Below, one piece after another: positions 1 to 8,948 of a stretch of 64,000 nucleotides of DNA. Positions within the stretch are counted from its first letter, which is position 1, and the number at the start of each line of letters is the position of its first letter. Below the pieces are notes generated by a model, which saw nothing but the letters and a program-made list of their open reading frames with translations, ran no database searches and was not told the DNA's origin. Position numbers and translations under genes: made by a program. The DNA comes from Mesorhizobium shangrilense (lineage in GTDB: Bacteria; Pseudomonadota; Alphaproteobacteria; Rhizobiales; Rhizobiaceae). Location of the stretch: positions 4,345,501-4,409,500 of the forward strand of contig NZ_JAQGPN010000001.1 in NCBI RefSeq assembly GCF_028826155.1, read 5' to 3'.

Positions 1-136
1 GCTGACGAACGACGCCGAATTCATCTCGATCCGCGACATGGATGTTAATCTCGTCGCCTTCATTCAGATTCAGGGCTTCGACGACCGCACCGGGCAGTCT
101 GACAGCCAAGCTGTTGCCCCATTTCGCGACACGTAT
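1..136 (-). CDS. MazE/AbrB-type antitoxin, 5' part only (runs off the window)
   Basis: The 45 residues visible read IRVAKWGNSLAVRLP and then continue as a swapped-hairpin AbrB/MazE/SpoVT DNA-binding domain (a GDE turn followed by a beta strand). This is the N-terminus of a type II antitoxin that would bind its own promoter and neutralise a MazF- or PIN-type toxin; the toxin gene would lie beyond base 1. The family normally starts with Met directly before RVAKWGN, but here that codon is ATA (134-136). A good Shine-Dalgarno GGAGG lies 6 bases upstream and there is no in-frame ATG, GTG or TTG before the upstream stop. Either ATA is used as a rare start or the start codon has mutated. The family call is firm; expression is uncertain. 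Confidence 0.75.
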   Translation of the reverse strand, partial: MRVAKWGNSLAVRLPGAVVEALNLNEGDEINIHVADRDEFGVVRQ

Positions 137-150
137 AGCGAACCTCCGAG

Positions 151-175
151 GATATACGCTTGCACAGTGTATATC
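151..175 (-). promoter_or_regulatory. Palindromic operator upstream of the MazE-like antitoxin
   Basis: GATATAC (151-157) and GTATATC (169-175) form a perfect 7-bp inverted repeat, extended inwards by a further CT/AG pair, immediately upstream of the antitoxin ribosome binding site. AbrB/MazE antitoxins repress their own operons through such palindromes, so this is the likely autoregulatory site. The link to this protein is inferred from position. Confidence 0.6.
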
Positions 176-193
176 CGCCCGATCAGGCGTGCA

Positions 194-1507
194 TCACGAT
201 CCGTAGAGCATCCCGTCCTGGAGCTGTCGCAATGCAAACAGCCGCGTCGTCGGATCGGGCGAGGCATTGTCGCGCGTCAGCGGTTCGCCCTTCCTCACTG
301 GTCGCAGCACCTTGCCTCCTTCGAGCAGGCCGACAGGCACAGCGCCGACCGCCCTCGCCTCCTCGACCGTCATCGTCCAGGAACGGTAGCAGGTCTCGCC
401 GATCGCATCGAAGGTCTCGCCGGCCGCCAGATCGCGCTTCGCCACGGCGCACACTTCCGCCACTGGCCGCGGCAAGGGCACCATGTCGGGCTTGCCGTGA
501 AGCATGATGCGCGCCGCCGTCAGCGGCACTTCCAGTGAGGTCAGATGATAAGGCCGGAAGAAGCTGTAGTAGGGCCCCTTGCCGACATGCAGGTCGTCCA
601 TCCGCTCGATGATTCGCGGATGCGTGGCCTCGACGATGACGAAGACGCCCGGTGCAACGCCCTTGCCAATCGTGTAGTCGACAACGCCCTTCCGGCCGAG
701 AATGCCGCCATCCTCGCGCGGGATAAGGACGCGAGCGAGCTGATCGCGATCCGCATTCGGCCCATGCATGCCCGCAATGTCGGGCACCAGCCCGGTGGCG
801 TTGGCGATCGCGCACATCTCGACCATGGTCTTGGAGCCGTCGACGAACTCGACCAGCATGCGCGGGTTCATGTTCCGGCGCATGGCCTCCTCCCGGTAGT
901 CGTCGGGGACCGCGTCGTGGTTGAGGGGATTGTTCTTGCCCTTGCCCGCCGAGACGATCGTGTAGCCGAGCGCGGTGGCGAACTCGATGAGTTCCATGCA
1001 GGAGGACGGTTCGTCACCGGCGCCCACCGAGTAGACGACCCCGAGCCGGTCGGCCTCGCGCTTCAGCCAAGGGCCGATGGTGACGTCGGCTTCGACGTTC
1101 ATCATCACCACATGCTTGCCGTGCTGCATGGCCATCAGGTCGAAATCCGCGGCGACGCCCGGCTTGCCGGTGGCATCGATGACGACGTCGATCAGCGGAT
1201 TGGAGACGAGCATTTCGTTCGAGGTGATGGCGATCTTGTTCGCCTCGATGGCGGCCGTCACCCGCGATGCCGTATCTGCCTCGGCCGCCCTCGCGTCGTC
1301 GCCATAGGCGATGCGGATGGCGTGCGACGCAGTGTGCGGACGTCGCGTGGAAATGGCGACGAGATCGACGCCCTTCATCAGCATGCACTGGGTGACGAGG
1401 TCCGTGCCCATCTCGCCGGAACCGATGACGCCGATGCGTACCGGCCGGCCCTCGTCAGCACGGCGGGCAAGGTCGCGCGCGAGCCCGGTGAGGGCGACAT
1501 TGGTCAT
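194..1507 (-). CDS. NAD(P)-dependent oxidoreductase with C-terminal SAF domain (COG4091, homoserine-dehydrogenase-like)
   Basis: 437 residues. An N-terminal Rossmann fold (IGVIGSGEMGTDLV, residues about 24-37) is followed by a homoserine-dehydrogenase-like catalytic region (VIDATGKPGVA near 110; GDEPSSCMELI near 170). The C-terminal part from about residue 345 resembles an SAF domain (DLAAGETFDAIGE, KGEPLT). This matches the family annotated as predicted homoserine dehydrogenases with SAF domain, whose members are mostly oxidoreductases of sugar-acid or branched-acid catabolism; the substrate cannot be read from sequence. It stands alone on the minus strand, so neighbours do not help. Start ATG 1507 precedes the Rossmann motif by 23 residues. 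Confidence 0.8.
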   Translation of the reverse strand: MTNVALTGLARDLARRADEGRPVRIGVIGSGEMGTDLVTQCMLMKGVDLVAISTRRPHTASHAIRIAYGDDARAAEADTASRVTAAIEANKIAITSNEMLVSNPLIDVVIDATGKPGVAADFDLMAMQHGKHVVMMNVEADVTIGPWLKREADRLGVVYSVGAGDEPSSCMELIEFATALGYTIVSAGKGKNNPLNHDAVPDDYREEAMRRNMNPRMLVEFVDGSKTMVEMCAIANATGLVPDIAGMHGPNADRDQLARVLIPREDGGILGRKGVVDYTIGKGVAPGVFVIVEATHPRIIERMDDLHVGKGPYYSFFRPYHLTSLEVPLTAARIMLHGKPDMVPLPRPVAEVCAVAKRDLAAGETFDAIGETCYRSWTMTVEEARAVGAVPVGLLEGGKVLRPVRKGEPLTRDNASPDPTTRLFALRQLQDGMLYGS

Positions 1508-1630
1508 ATGGGATATTCCGCCGTTTCGTAAGCGTCGGGCATAGCGCCCGCGCCCGACTTTGGCAATGAAGCGCGGTGTCGCGTCGCTCGGCGCGTCAGG
1601 TGACGGCGAGCGCGCTGCGCGGGTCGCCGA

Positions 1631-1852
1631 TCAGGACACGCCCCTCCCATCGCCGTCAGACGCCTCGGCAGGGCGCTCACGCGCTCTCATTTTCCGCAGC
1701 AGATCGAGCAAATAGCCGATCTCTCCTCGCGTGATGACGGTGCCGTCCGTTTCACCACAAAGCTCAAGCAGTTGCTCCAGCAAGCTCACGCCACCCACGA
1801 GCATGTCGCTATCCGGCCGTTTCCCAACCATCGTAAGATTGACCCCAAACAA
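1631..1852 (-). CDS. Hypothetical small protein, 73 aa
   Basis: This reading frame starts at TTG (1850-1852), with in-frame ATG codons 7 and 16 residues later. It predicts an amphipathic-helical protein with a leucine-rich middle (SLLEQLLELCGE, then GYLLDLLRKM) and a charged C-terminus. No known domain is recognised. It fills the gap between sapC and the oxidoreductase. Codon use looks protein-like, but the ribosome binding site is weak. The flanking stretches 1508-1630 and 1853-2061 show no other gene. Treat as tentative. Confidence 0.35.
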   Translation of the reverse strand: MFGVNLTMVGKRPDSDMLVGGVSLLEQLLELCGETDGTVITRGEIGYLLDLLRKMRARERPAEASDGDGRGVS

Positions 1853-2061
1853 TCATGGCGGCTCCGTGCATCTGGAGAACGACGAGCTTGCCCCGTTCTT
1901 GTTCACCTTGCCAAGGTCGCCAAAGAACACCCGCCGCATTGCCCGCCCGGCAACCATCGCGACTTGAGTTTTTCCCCGTATTTTCAGTACAGACCTATCT
2001 TCGTGACATCAATTTCATCCCTAGTGAAGGGTTAATGAGCCGCGCCCCGTCGTCCGGCCGC

Positions 2062-2838
2062 CTAGAAAACCAGACTGCCGTCGTCCTCGCGCAGGAAGTC
2101 CAGATTGACCTCCCTGCCGGGAGTCCCCGGCGCGGCGCCCGCGACCCTGGCATGGAACTCCGCCAGGCGGCTGAGCACCTCCAGGCGCGACATCGACAGC
2201 AACTGCGCGTAGGCGATCGGCAGGGCCGCGACCTTGCGCAATTTGGCGAAGGCAGCCTCATCGAGCGCGTTCAGCGCTTTCTCGTCTACGCGCAAGAGCC
2301 CGGCAACCGCCCTCTCCTGCCCGTCCTTCGCCTTGACCTTGATCTGCCACGGCGTCAGCACGCCTGCGTCGGAGAGCGCGGCAGCCGCGAAGGTCATCTG
2401 CTGGCGGCTCTTCTCGTATGCTTCCAGGAAGGAGACGGTCTGCTTGACCCCGGACGACAGGTTGCCGGCATCGTCATAGAGCGGATCTCCATCATCCCCG
2501 ACGTACTCCTCGGCAACGCAAAGCGCCATGTCCTCCCGCCCCTCGACGCGCGCCAGCCGGAAGGGAAAGGAACGCAGGATGCCGGGCACGTAAGCCCCTA
2601 CCCAGCGGCCGTCCTTGCCCACGAAGAGATTCGTGCCGGACTGCAGGCCTGTCACGGCGACGAGCTGGACCAGCCTGTCGTTCCTGACGAAGGCGAGCGG
2701 CATGTTGACGGCTGCAGCGGCCACCTCCAGCCCGACGACCGGCGCCAACGCCTCGCTGGACGCGAAGGCATAGTCTGCCGGCCGACGCCACGACTTCGCG
2801 GCGTGCAGGGCCTTGTTCAGGGGGACGAAGTTTGTCAT
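2062..2838 (-). CDS. SapC family protein (S-layer-associated)
   Basis: 258 residues from ATG 2838; an earlier GTG at 2868 is open, but AGAGG lies 9 bases before ATG 2838. The body matches the SapC family: N-terminal FVPLNK, then NMPLAFV, GYVPG-like AYVPGILRSFPF near residue 90, and a C-terminal LDFLREDDGSL tail. SapC proteins are found next to S-layer or secreted repeat-protein genes in several Gram-negatives; their biochemical role is not settled. The gene lies just downstream of, and co-directional with, the large S-layer-type gene, separated by a strong terminator. Its upstream region shares a TACAGCA motif with that gene, suggesting common regulation. Confidence 0.8.
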   Translation of the reverse strand: MTNFVPLNKALHAAKSWRRPADYAFASSEALAPVVGLEVAAAAVNMPLAFVRNDRLVQLVAVTGLQSGTNLFVGKDGRWVGAYVPGILRSFPFRLARVEGREDMALCVAEEYVGDDGDPLYDDAGNLSSGVKQTVSFLEAYEKSRQQMTFAAAALSDAGVLTPWQIKVKAKDGQERAVAGLLRVDEKALNALDEAAFAKLRKVAALPIAYAQLLSMSRLEVLSRLAEFHARVAGAAPGTPGREVNLDFLREDDGSLVF

Positions 2839-2896
2839 CGGCGCTTGCCTCTCATGTTTGCTGTACACCTTTTAGGCAGCTTCGCGCAAAAGAAAA

Positions 2897-2923
2897 CCCC
2901 GCCCTCGAAATCAGAGGGCGGGG
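2897..2923 (-). terminator. Rho-independent terminator after the S-layer-type gene
   Basis: CCCCGCCCTC (2897-2906) and GAGGGCGGGG (2914-2923) form a perfect 10-bp GC stem with a 7-base loop. On the minus strand it is followed by TTTTCTTTT. It begins 24 bases after the stop codon of the S-layer-type gene and ends that transcript. Confidence 0.9.
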
Positions 2924-2946
2924 CAGTTTGCCTCGGCGATATCTAC

Positions 2947-5721
2947 TTAGACGAAATCGATGTTGCCTGCTGAGAACGCCGCGTAGTCGGCGGCGGACAT
3001 CTCGACCGTCGCGAGCACGTCGATCGCATCGGCCGCGTTAATGAATACGGCCGGAGCGTTGATGTTGAACAGGATCATCACGCCTGCTGTCGCATCATAC
3101 ATCGACGCCATCATGTCCGTGACGCCGGCGGCCACGGTTATGATCCCAAGGCCAATTGCCTGATCGAAGGCTGCATCGGCAGTCGCCGCGCCCACCGAGG
3201 CGGTCGTGAACTTGATAAAGTTGCTGTCCCCGACGCCCGGCAGGTTGGCGTTGATCACCGTGCCGGCCGTGTAGTCGAGGAACAGCGCCGCATCCGCCGC
3301 GGCGGTCGCTCCGCCATCTGCCTGGTCGGCCTGCGACGCCTGGATCTGTAGGAGATCGTCGGCAATGCCGAAGCCGGTGACCCGGTGATAGCTGGCCAGC
3401 GGAGTCCCCGGCGCCGTGTAGGCCACACCGTCGAACCGCACGGTGTCGCTGCCGCCGAAGGTCAGGTTGATGACGTCCACGTCACCGGCCGCACCGGCAG
3501 CATAGCCGCCGCGGATCGCAATCACGTCATTGCCGGCGCCGCCGATGACCGTCTGGTTTCCACCGCCGACGCCGAGCGACAGGTCCGCGGTGAACGCCTG
3601 CGCATCGAAGACACCGGTGTCAAAGTCATAGCTGAAGCTGTCGAAGCCGAACCTGAAGTCGACGTCACCGGTCAGGATGATGTCGCTGTTGGCCAGATCG
3701 CCCGCCTCGATGACGTTGACGGCGGTGCCGTTCGGGTCGTTGCCGTCGCCCAGCGAAGCGATCGAAACCGCCTCGATGTCGGCGCCCGTAATAAGGGCGT
3801 CGTTGACGACGTTCAGGCCGCCCGCCGTGTTGTTCTGCATGGTGAGATGCAGGTTGTCGAGCGCGCCATCCACTGCCTGATCAAGGTTTATGTCGTCTAC
3901 GGCATTGGCTGCTCCGCCTGCGGAGTAGATCACCGTTTGCGTGTTGGTCTGGTTGGTGATGGTGATGTCCAAGTTGTTGTAGTCGCCGATGAACTGGATC
4001 TCGGTCGCCGAGCCCATGAGGCTGAGATCGGCGGTGATGGCGGTCGTCGCGCCCGCCCCGGACGTGCTGTGGACGATCCGCTCGATGCCGGTGATGTTGG
4101 CGCCAACCCCGGCAAGAAGCACGCCGTTGTTGTTCGACTCGATCCCCAGTTCATCCAGATCCGCGCCGCCTTCCGCGGTGTCGTCGACATTGAACGACGC
4201 TCCGCCACCCCCGGTCGCCTGGAAGAACAGAAGATCTGCGCCCGCCCCGCCATTGGCGGTGGCATCGACCGCTGCGCTGAACGACATGAGGTCGGCGCCG
4301 CCGTTGCCATTGACGGTCACGAGGCTCTGGCCGCCCGTGACAGGTACGGTGGTGACCCCCAGGAAGTCAAAAGCATCCGCGCCCTCGCTGCCGTTCACCG
4401 TCACTGTGCCGCCGCCGGTGAAGGCCGCGGCGATCCCGGTGCCAGCCCCCATGCCCGTCGCGTCAAGCGTCTCCAAATTGCCGATGTTGAGCGCAGTCCC
4501 CGTCAATAGGAGATTGGCGTCGCCGGTGACGTTGACGGTCGTAGCGGCCGTATTGTTGAAATCCAGCATGTTGGCGTTGGCAGCATTCGCGACCGGGCCG
4601 TTGCTGGCCAGATTGATCGTTTCATAACCGGCGATGTTGAGCTGAGACCCCGTCGGCAGGTTGCGGATGGTGACGTCGAGCGTATCGGTAGTGCCGTTGG
4701 TGGCCGTGCCGAGATTGGTAATCGTGAACGTGTTGCCGCCGATGTCGTCGTTGAGACCGACGTCGGTCAGCAGGGTGCTGACGTTGTTGACGGTGATGCT
4801 GTTCGCCGGCGCGCGGAAGTTGATGGTGTCGAGCGCGTTGGCGTTCAGGACGTCCAGCGTAACCGGCGGCACGACGAAGCCCGGTGCGCCGTCGAGGTTC
4901 AGCACGTGGATGTTGGTGAGGCCCGCCGGGATTGTGAACGGGTTCACCAGTTGCGCCGTCAGTGAATTGCGGCCGGCCCCGCCATCGACGGTGTCGGTGT
5001 TGTTCAGCGTCTGGATCGGAGAGCCCGACGTCTGCTCGACCGGGGCGCTGAAGGTGTCGTTGCCCGCCGTGCCGACGATATTGTCGGTACCCGAGGTGAA
5101 GAGGATCGCCGGCCCCACGTCATCGCCGTCGAAGTTGGTGCCATCGGCAACCTCTATCGGAATGAAGGTCGCGCTCGTCTCGGGCAGAGCGGCGGAGCCG
5201 TCATCGATCGCGGCCACGAGGTCGTTGACGGAATCGCCGACGCCGATATCGGCCGTGACGAGGATGTTGAGAAGCGATGCGAGGCCAACGATGGCTGCGC
5301 CGTCAGCGCCGGCAACGCCGCGCTCGGCCGCCACGTTGGTGAAGAAGGCCTGAGCCTCGGCCCGCGTGAAGAAGGTGCGGCCGGCGTCGGTCTGGTGGTC
5401 CAAGGGTACGAACGCGTTGTAGATCGCCAGTAGCTTGTCCTGCAGGGTTGAAGCACCCCCGATGATGCCGGCGAACGCCGCCCCCGCATCCGTGTTGTCC
5501 TGGACCAGCGCGTTGGCGATGTTGATGAAGATGTTTTCCTTGTTGAACGTCACGGCCGGATTGTTCGACCCGAAGTTCGTGTTCACCGAATTGTTGATCA
5601 GATAGACGAAGCCGTTGATGCTGGGCACCCCGCCCAGCAGGACCTCGTAGGCTGCTGCGATACCGCGTGCAGCATCGGGATTGCCGTCAATGAGGGCGTC
5701 CAATTCAGCAAGGGTTGCCAT
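2947..5721 (-). CDS. S-layer / RTX-like extracellular repeat protein
   Basis: 924 residues, rich in Ala, Asn, Asp, Gly and Thr with almost no Cys and few Lys: the composition of type I-secreted S-layer and adhesin proteins. There is no N-terminal signal peptide. Residues 1-180 form an alpha-helical N-domain (LLGGVPSINGFVYLIN, TFFTRAEAQAFFTN, GVGDSVNDLVAAI) shared with other alphaproteobacterial S-layer-like proteins. From about 210 on are beta-strand repeats with nonapeptide-like Ca-binding turns (GTAGNDTF, GGAGNDVIAIRGG). The C-terminus ends in a hydrophobic SAGNIDFV tail, fitting a C-terminal type I secretion signal. No type I secretion genes are in the window. The start ATG 5721 has GGAGGAG upstream. 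Probable function: surface layer or adhesive coat. Confidence 0.75.
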   Translation of the reverse strand: MATLAELDALIDGNPDAARGIAAAYEVLLGGVPSINGFVYLINNSVNTNFGSNNPAVTFNKENIFINIANALVQDNTDAGAAFAGIIGGASTLQDKLLAIYNAFVPLDHQTDAGRTFFTRAEAQAFFTNVAAERGVAGADGAAIVGLASLLNILVTADIGVGDSVNDLVAAIDDGSAALPETSATFIPIEVADGTNFDGDDVGPAILFTSGTDNIVGTAGNDTFSAPVEQTSGSPIQTLNNTDTVDGGAGRNSLTAQLVNPFTIPAGLTNIHVLNLDGAPGFVVPPVTLDVLNANALDTINFRAPANSITVNNVSTLLTDVGLNDDIGGNTFTITNLGTATNGTTDTLDVTIRNLPTGSQLNIAGYETINLASNGPVANAANANMLDFNNTAATTVNVTGDANLLLTGTALNIGNLETLDATGMGAGTGIAAAFTGGGTVTVNGSEGADAFDFLGVTTVPVTGGQSLVTVNGNGGADLMSFSAAVDATANGGAGADLLFFQATGGGGASFNVDDTAEGGADLDELGIESNNNGVLLAGVGANITGIERIVHSTSGAGATTAITADLSLMGSATEIQFIGDYNNLDITITNQTNTQTVIYSAGGAANAVDDINLDQAVDGALDNLHLTMQNNTAGGLNVVNDALITGADIEAVSIASLGDGNDPNGTAVNVIEAGDLANSDIILTGDVDFRFGFDSFSYDFDTGVFDAQAFTADLSLGVGGGNQTVIGGAGNDVIAIRGGYAAGAAGDVDVINLTFGGSDTVRFDGVAYTAPGTPLASYHRVTGFGIADDLLQIQASQADQADGGATAAADAALFLDYTAGTVINANLPGVGDSNFIKFTTASVGAATADAAFDQAIGLGIITVAAGVTDMMASMYDATAGVMILFNINAPAVFINAADAIDVLATVEMSAADYAAFSAGNIDFV

Positions 5722-5774
5722 GGTATGGTTTCTCCTCCGGTCGTCCGGGATCCATCGCCACCCACCTGTCGGAA

Positions 5775-5829
5775 AGCTAATTCCACGGGGGATAATGTGT
5801 CAAGTATGCTGTACGTCACTATGCTGTAC
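5775..5829 (-). promoter_or_regulatory. Promoter region of the S-layer-type gene with tandem TACAGCATA boxes
   Basis: On the minus strand GTACAGCATA occurs twice (5820-5829 and 5805-5814), 15 bp apart. It is followed directly by TTGACA (5798-5803) and, 17 bp on, the weak -10 candidate TTAGCT (5775-5780). Tandem boxes abutting a -35 element fit an activator site. A third GTACAGCA sits just upstream of sapC (about 2861-2868). Confidence 0.5.
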
Positions 5830-5979
5830 ATGGACACACCGACGATGAACCGAACCCCACGCAGCACCCGGCTTCTAGGTGCGGCAGCGCCTGATTGGCG
5901 CCGTCAAGTCAGTTTTTTCCGGACTGGAGAAAACCACGGCCGGGCGCTTCCCGAGCAAAAGACGACCGCCTCGGTGCGG

Positions 5980-6045
5980 GGACGTACCGCCACGATCACG
6001 ACGCGCAGATCATTGACCGAATCGCCAATGCCGACGCGGCGAGCG
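5980..6045 (-). pseudogene. Remnant of an S-layer-type N-terminal domain
   Basis: The minus strand reads VGIGDSVNDLRVVI, nearly the same as the GVGDSVNDLVAAI stretch of the intact S-layer-type protein 300 bp away. Base differences are mostly at third positions (GATTCGGTCAATGATCT against GATTCCGTCAACGACCT). There is no start, the frame does not carry the rest of the domain, and no further homology is seen. It looks like the trace of a decayed tandem paralogue. The rest of 5830-6098 shows nothing recognisable. Confidence 0.4.
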
Positions 6046-6098
6046 CCACCATGATCCCGCCGGATGTCCATCGCCTCCTCCGCTGATGGGGTTCGGCC

Positions 6099-8561
6099 TC
6101 AGGCCCGGACGCGTTGCGATGTCGGATCGTAGAGCGGCGTCAGGCTCGCCATGGCGTCAATGCGGCGGCCGGCCACCTCGATCTGGTAGCGGCTGGCGAG
6201 CATCGCTTCCGGCGCTTCGCCAGGCTCGCGGCAGGGCACATAACCGAGACCGATAGCGGCGGCGAAGTGGTGGCCGAAGTTGCCGGAGGTGAGCACGCCC
6301 ACGATGCGGCCGTCCCTGAGGATAGGCTCGTTGTGGTGGAGCAGAGGCTCGGGGTCGACGAGCTTGAACTGCACGAGCCGCGTCGACAGACCCGCCTCGC
6401 GCTTGCGCAACACCGCCTCGCGGCCGATGAAGTCGCCCTTGCCGGTCTTCACGGCAAACCCCAGTCCGGCCTCCAGCACATGGTCCTGGCCCGATATGTC
6501 GTGGCCGAAGTGCCGGTAGGCCTTTTCGATGCGGCAGCTGTCCATGGCATGAAGGCCGCAGAGCTTCAGCCCATGCGCGGCGCCGGCCGCCTCGATCGTC
6601 TCGAACACGTGGGCGGCCTGATCGGCGCTGACATAGATCTCCCAGCCGAGTTCGCCGACATAGGTGACGCGATGGGCGCGGGCGAGCCCCATGCCGATCT
6701 CGATCTCCTTCGCGGAGCCGAACGGGAAGGCATCGTTCGAGAAATCATCCGGCGAGCAGGCTTTTAGCAGTTCGCGCGACCTCGGCCCCATCAGGGAAAA
6801 CACGGCCTCCGAGGCGGTGATATCTGTGATGACCGCGATGTCATCGCCAAGGCGCCTTCGCAGCCAGGCAAGGTCGCGCCGCAAAGTGGCGGCGGGAACG
6901 ACCAGCAGGAACGCGCATTCGCCGAGGCGTGTCACGGTCAGGTCGGCTTCGATGCCGCCGCGCTCGTTCAGCATCTGGGTGTAGACGAGCCGGTTGACCG
7001 GCACGTCGACCTGGTTGGCGCAGACCCTCTGCAGGAATCTTGGCGCGTCCCGTCCCTCGACCCGCACCTTGCCGAAGCTCGACATGTCGAAGAGACCGAC
7101 AGCTTCGCGCACCGCGCAATGCTCCTCGGCCTGATTCGCGAACCAGTTCTGGCGCTTCCAGCTATAGCGGTACTCGCGCTCCTGCCCCGGCTTTGCAAAC
7201 CAGTTGGCGCGCTCCCAGCCGGCGGTTTCGCCGAACACGGCGCCCCGCGCCTTCAGGTGCTCGTGGATGGGACTGCGGCGCACCCCCCTGGCGCTGGCTG
7301 GCTGGCGATACGGAAAATGATCTGCATAGAGAAGACCCAGCGTCTCGCTGACCCGCTCGCGGAGATAGATGCGGTTCCTTTGGAAGGGCTGGGCGCGGCG
7401 GATGTCGACGTCCCACAGGTCGAAGGGCGGCTCGCCTTCCGCGATCCACTGCGCCAGCGCAAAGCCGGCGCCGCCCGACGAGGCGATGCCGATCGAATTG
7501 TAGCCCGCCGCGACCCAGTAGCCGGCGAGCTCCGGCGCTTCGCCGAGATAGTAGCGGTCGTCCGGCGTAAAACTCTCCGGCCCGTTGAAGAAGGTGTGGA
7601 TGCCGGCCGTGGCGAGCAGCGGCATCCGCTGCAGGGCGTTCTCGAGGACAGGCTCGAAATGCTCGAGATCCTCGGGCAGGTGGTCGAAGCAGAAGGACTC
7701 TGGAATGCCGTCCATGCCCCAGGGCTTCGCCTTCAATTCGAAGGCGCCGACCAGCATCTTTCCGGCATCCTCCTTGTAGTATGTCGCCTCGTCGGGGACG
7801 CGCAGCACCGGCAGCCGGCCCAGCCCCTCGATCGCTTCGGTGACGATGTAGAAATGCTCGCACGCGTGGAGAGGCAGCGTGACGCCGGACCGCGCCGCGA
7901 GCTCCCTCCCCCACATGCCGGCGCAGTTGATGACGATGTCGGCGCGGACGGTCCCGGTCGCGCCGTCGTCGCCTTGCCAGGCGACGCCCGTGACACGTCC
8001 GCCGGTCTGGTGCACCGCCGTCACCTTGACGTTCTCGGTGATCCGCACGCCGCGGTTTCGCGCGCCCTTGGCGAGCGCCAGTGCGATGTTGGCGGGATCG
8101 GCCTGACCGTCCTTCGGCAGGTGCACGGCGCCCACGACGCCGTCGAGACAGAGGTGCGGATAGAGGTGCGGCAGGTCCGCGGGGCCGAGCTCATGCACCT
8201 CGACGCCGAAGGCGCGCGCCAGGCTTGCCTGGCGCAGGATCTCCTCGCGCCGCTCTTGCGTCAGCGCCACGGTGATCGAGCCGCACTGACGCATGCCCGT
8301 CGCCAGCCCGGTCTCCTTCTCGAGCTCCAGGTAGAGGTCGGCCGAGTATTTCGCGAGCCGCGTCATGTTCTCGCTAGCGCGCAGCTGGCCGACGAGGCCG
8401 GCCGCATGCCATGTGGTCCCGGAGGTGAGCTGCTTGCGCTCCAGGAGAACGATGTCGCTCCAGCCGAGTTTTGCGAGATGATAGGCGACCGAGCAGCCGG
8501 AAACGCCGCCGCCGATGATCACGGCGCGCGCGGCCGAAGGAACGCTGGGCTGAGTCGGCAT
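6099..8561 (-). CDS. FAD-dependent dimethylglycine/sarcosine dehydrogenase-like protein with GcvT domain
   Basis: 820 residues. An N-terminal DAO-type FAD domain has the dinucleotide motif VIIGGGVSGCSVAYHLA (residues about 14-30) and the family signature SGTTWHAAGLVGQ. A central FAO_M-type linker precedes a C-terminal aminomethyltransferase (GcvT) fold, which includes GLHAMDSCRIEKAYRH and a GKGDFIGRE segment. This architecture oxidises N-methylated glycines (dimethylglycine or sarcosine) and passes the one-carbon unit to tetrahydrofolate. Length fits the family. It suggests use of betaine-type osmolytes, in keeping with the ectoine locus further on, but the exact substrate cannot be fixed. 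It stands alone and is transcribed leftwards. Confidence 0.85.
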   Translation of the reverse strand: MPTQPSVPSAARAVIIGGGVSGCSVAYHLAKLGWSDIVLLERKQLTSGTTWHAAGLVGQLRASENMTRLAKYSADLYLELEKETGLATGMRQCGSITVALTQERREEILRQASLARAFGVEVHELGPADLPHLYPHLCLDGVVGAVHLPKDGQADPANIALALAKGARNRGVRITENVKVTAVHQTGGRVTGVAWQGDDGATGTVRADIVINCAGMWGRELAARSGVTLPLHACEHFYIVTEAIEGLGRLPVLRVPDEATYYKEDAGKMLVGAFELKAKPWGMDGIPESFCFDHLPEDLEHFEPVLENALQRMPLLATAGIHTFFNGPESFTPDDRYYLGEAPELAGYWVAAGYNSIGIASSGGAGFALAQWIAEGEPPFDLWDVDIRRAQPFQRNRIYLRERVSETLGLLYADHFPYRQPASARGVRRSPIHEHLKARGAVFGETAGWERANWFAKPGQEREYRYSWKRQNWFANQAEEHCAVREAVGLFDMSSFGKVRVEGRDAPRFLQRVCANQVDVPVNRLVYTQMLNERGGIEADLTVTRLGECAFLLVVPAATLRRDLAWLRRRLGDDIAVITDITASEAVFSLMGPRSRELLKACSPDDFSNDAFPFGSAKEIEIGMGLARAHRVTYVGELGWEIYVSADQAAHVFETIEAAGAAHGLKLCGLHAMDSCRIEKAYRHFGHDISGQDHVLEAGLGFAVKTGKGDFIGREAVLRKREAGLSTRLVQFKLVDPEPLLHHNEPILRDGRIVGVLTSGNFGHHFAAAIGLGYVPCREPGEAPEAMLASRYQIEVAGRRIDAMASLTPLYDPTSQRVRA

Positions 8562-8728
8562 GCTGATGCACCCCCTCGGCGGAGCCTGTTGCCGCCGCCC
8601 GGCCTCAAACGACCAAATCCTGGCCGCCGCGCACCCGCGAAGCTGACGCCGCGCCGGCCGCAGACAGCGTTAGATTGGACGCAAAGCGATGCGTGTTCAA
8701 GGCGGCCAGCGATTTTGGGGGGATGGAC

Positions 8729-8803
<75 letters not shown>

Positions 8804-8948
8804 TGAAGTCGGGGCGCTTCTGCCATATCGAACGCAGGAGTGCAAGGCGTGTGTTGATATGTCGTGCAGGTCTTTTTATGGGCCTTTTCACCGCCACATT
8901 CCCGCAGCATGGTGACCCGCATCTCTCCTCTTAGAATCGTCGTCGCCC

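Noticed and set aside
1855..2973. Long plus-strand reading frame opposite sapC and its flanks
   Set aside because: It lies antisense to a clear SapC gene, its translation is Arg/Pro/His-rich shadow sequence and it has no ribosome binding site.
2947..5721. Possible CRISPR-like or tandem DNA repeats in the S-layer gene
   Set aside because: Repeats are at the protein level (Gly/Asn/Asp turns) with varied codons; there are no fixed-length identical DNA repeats. No CRISPR array is seen anywhere in the window.
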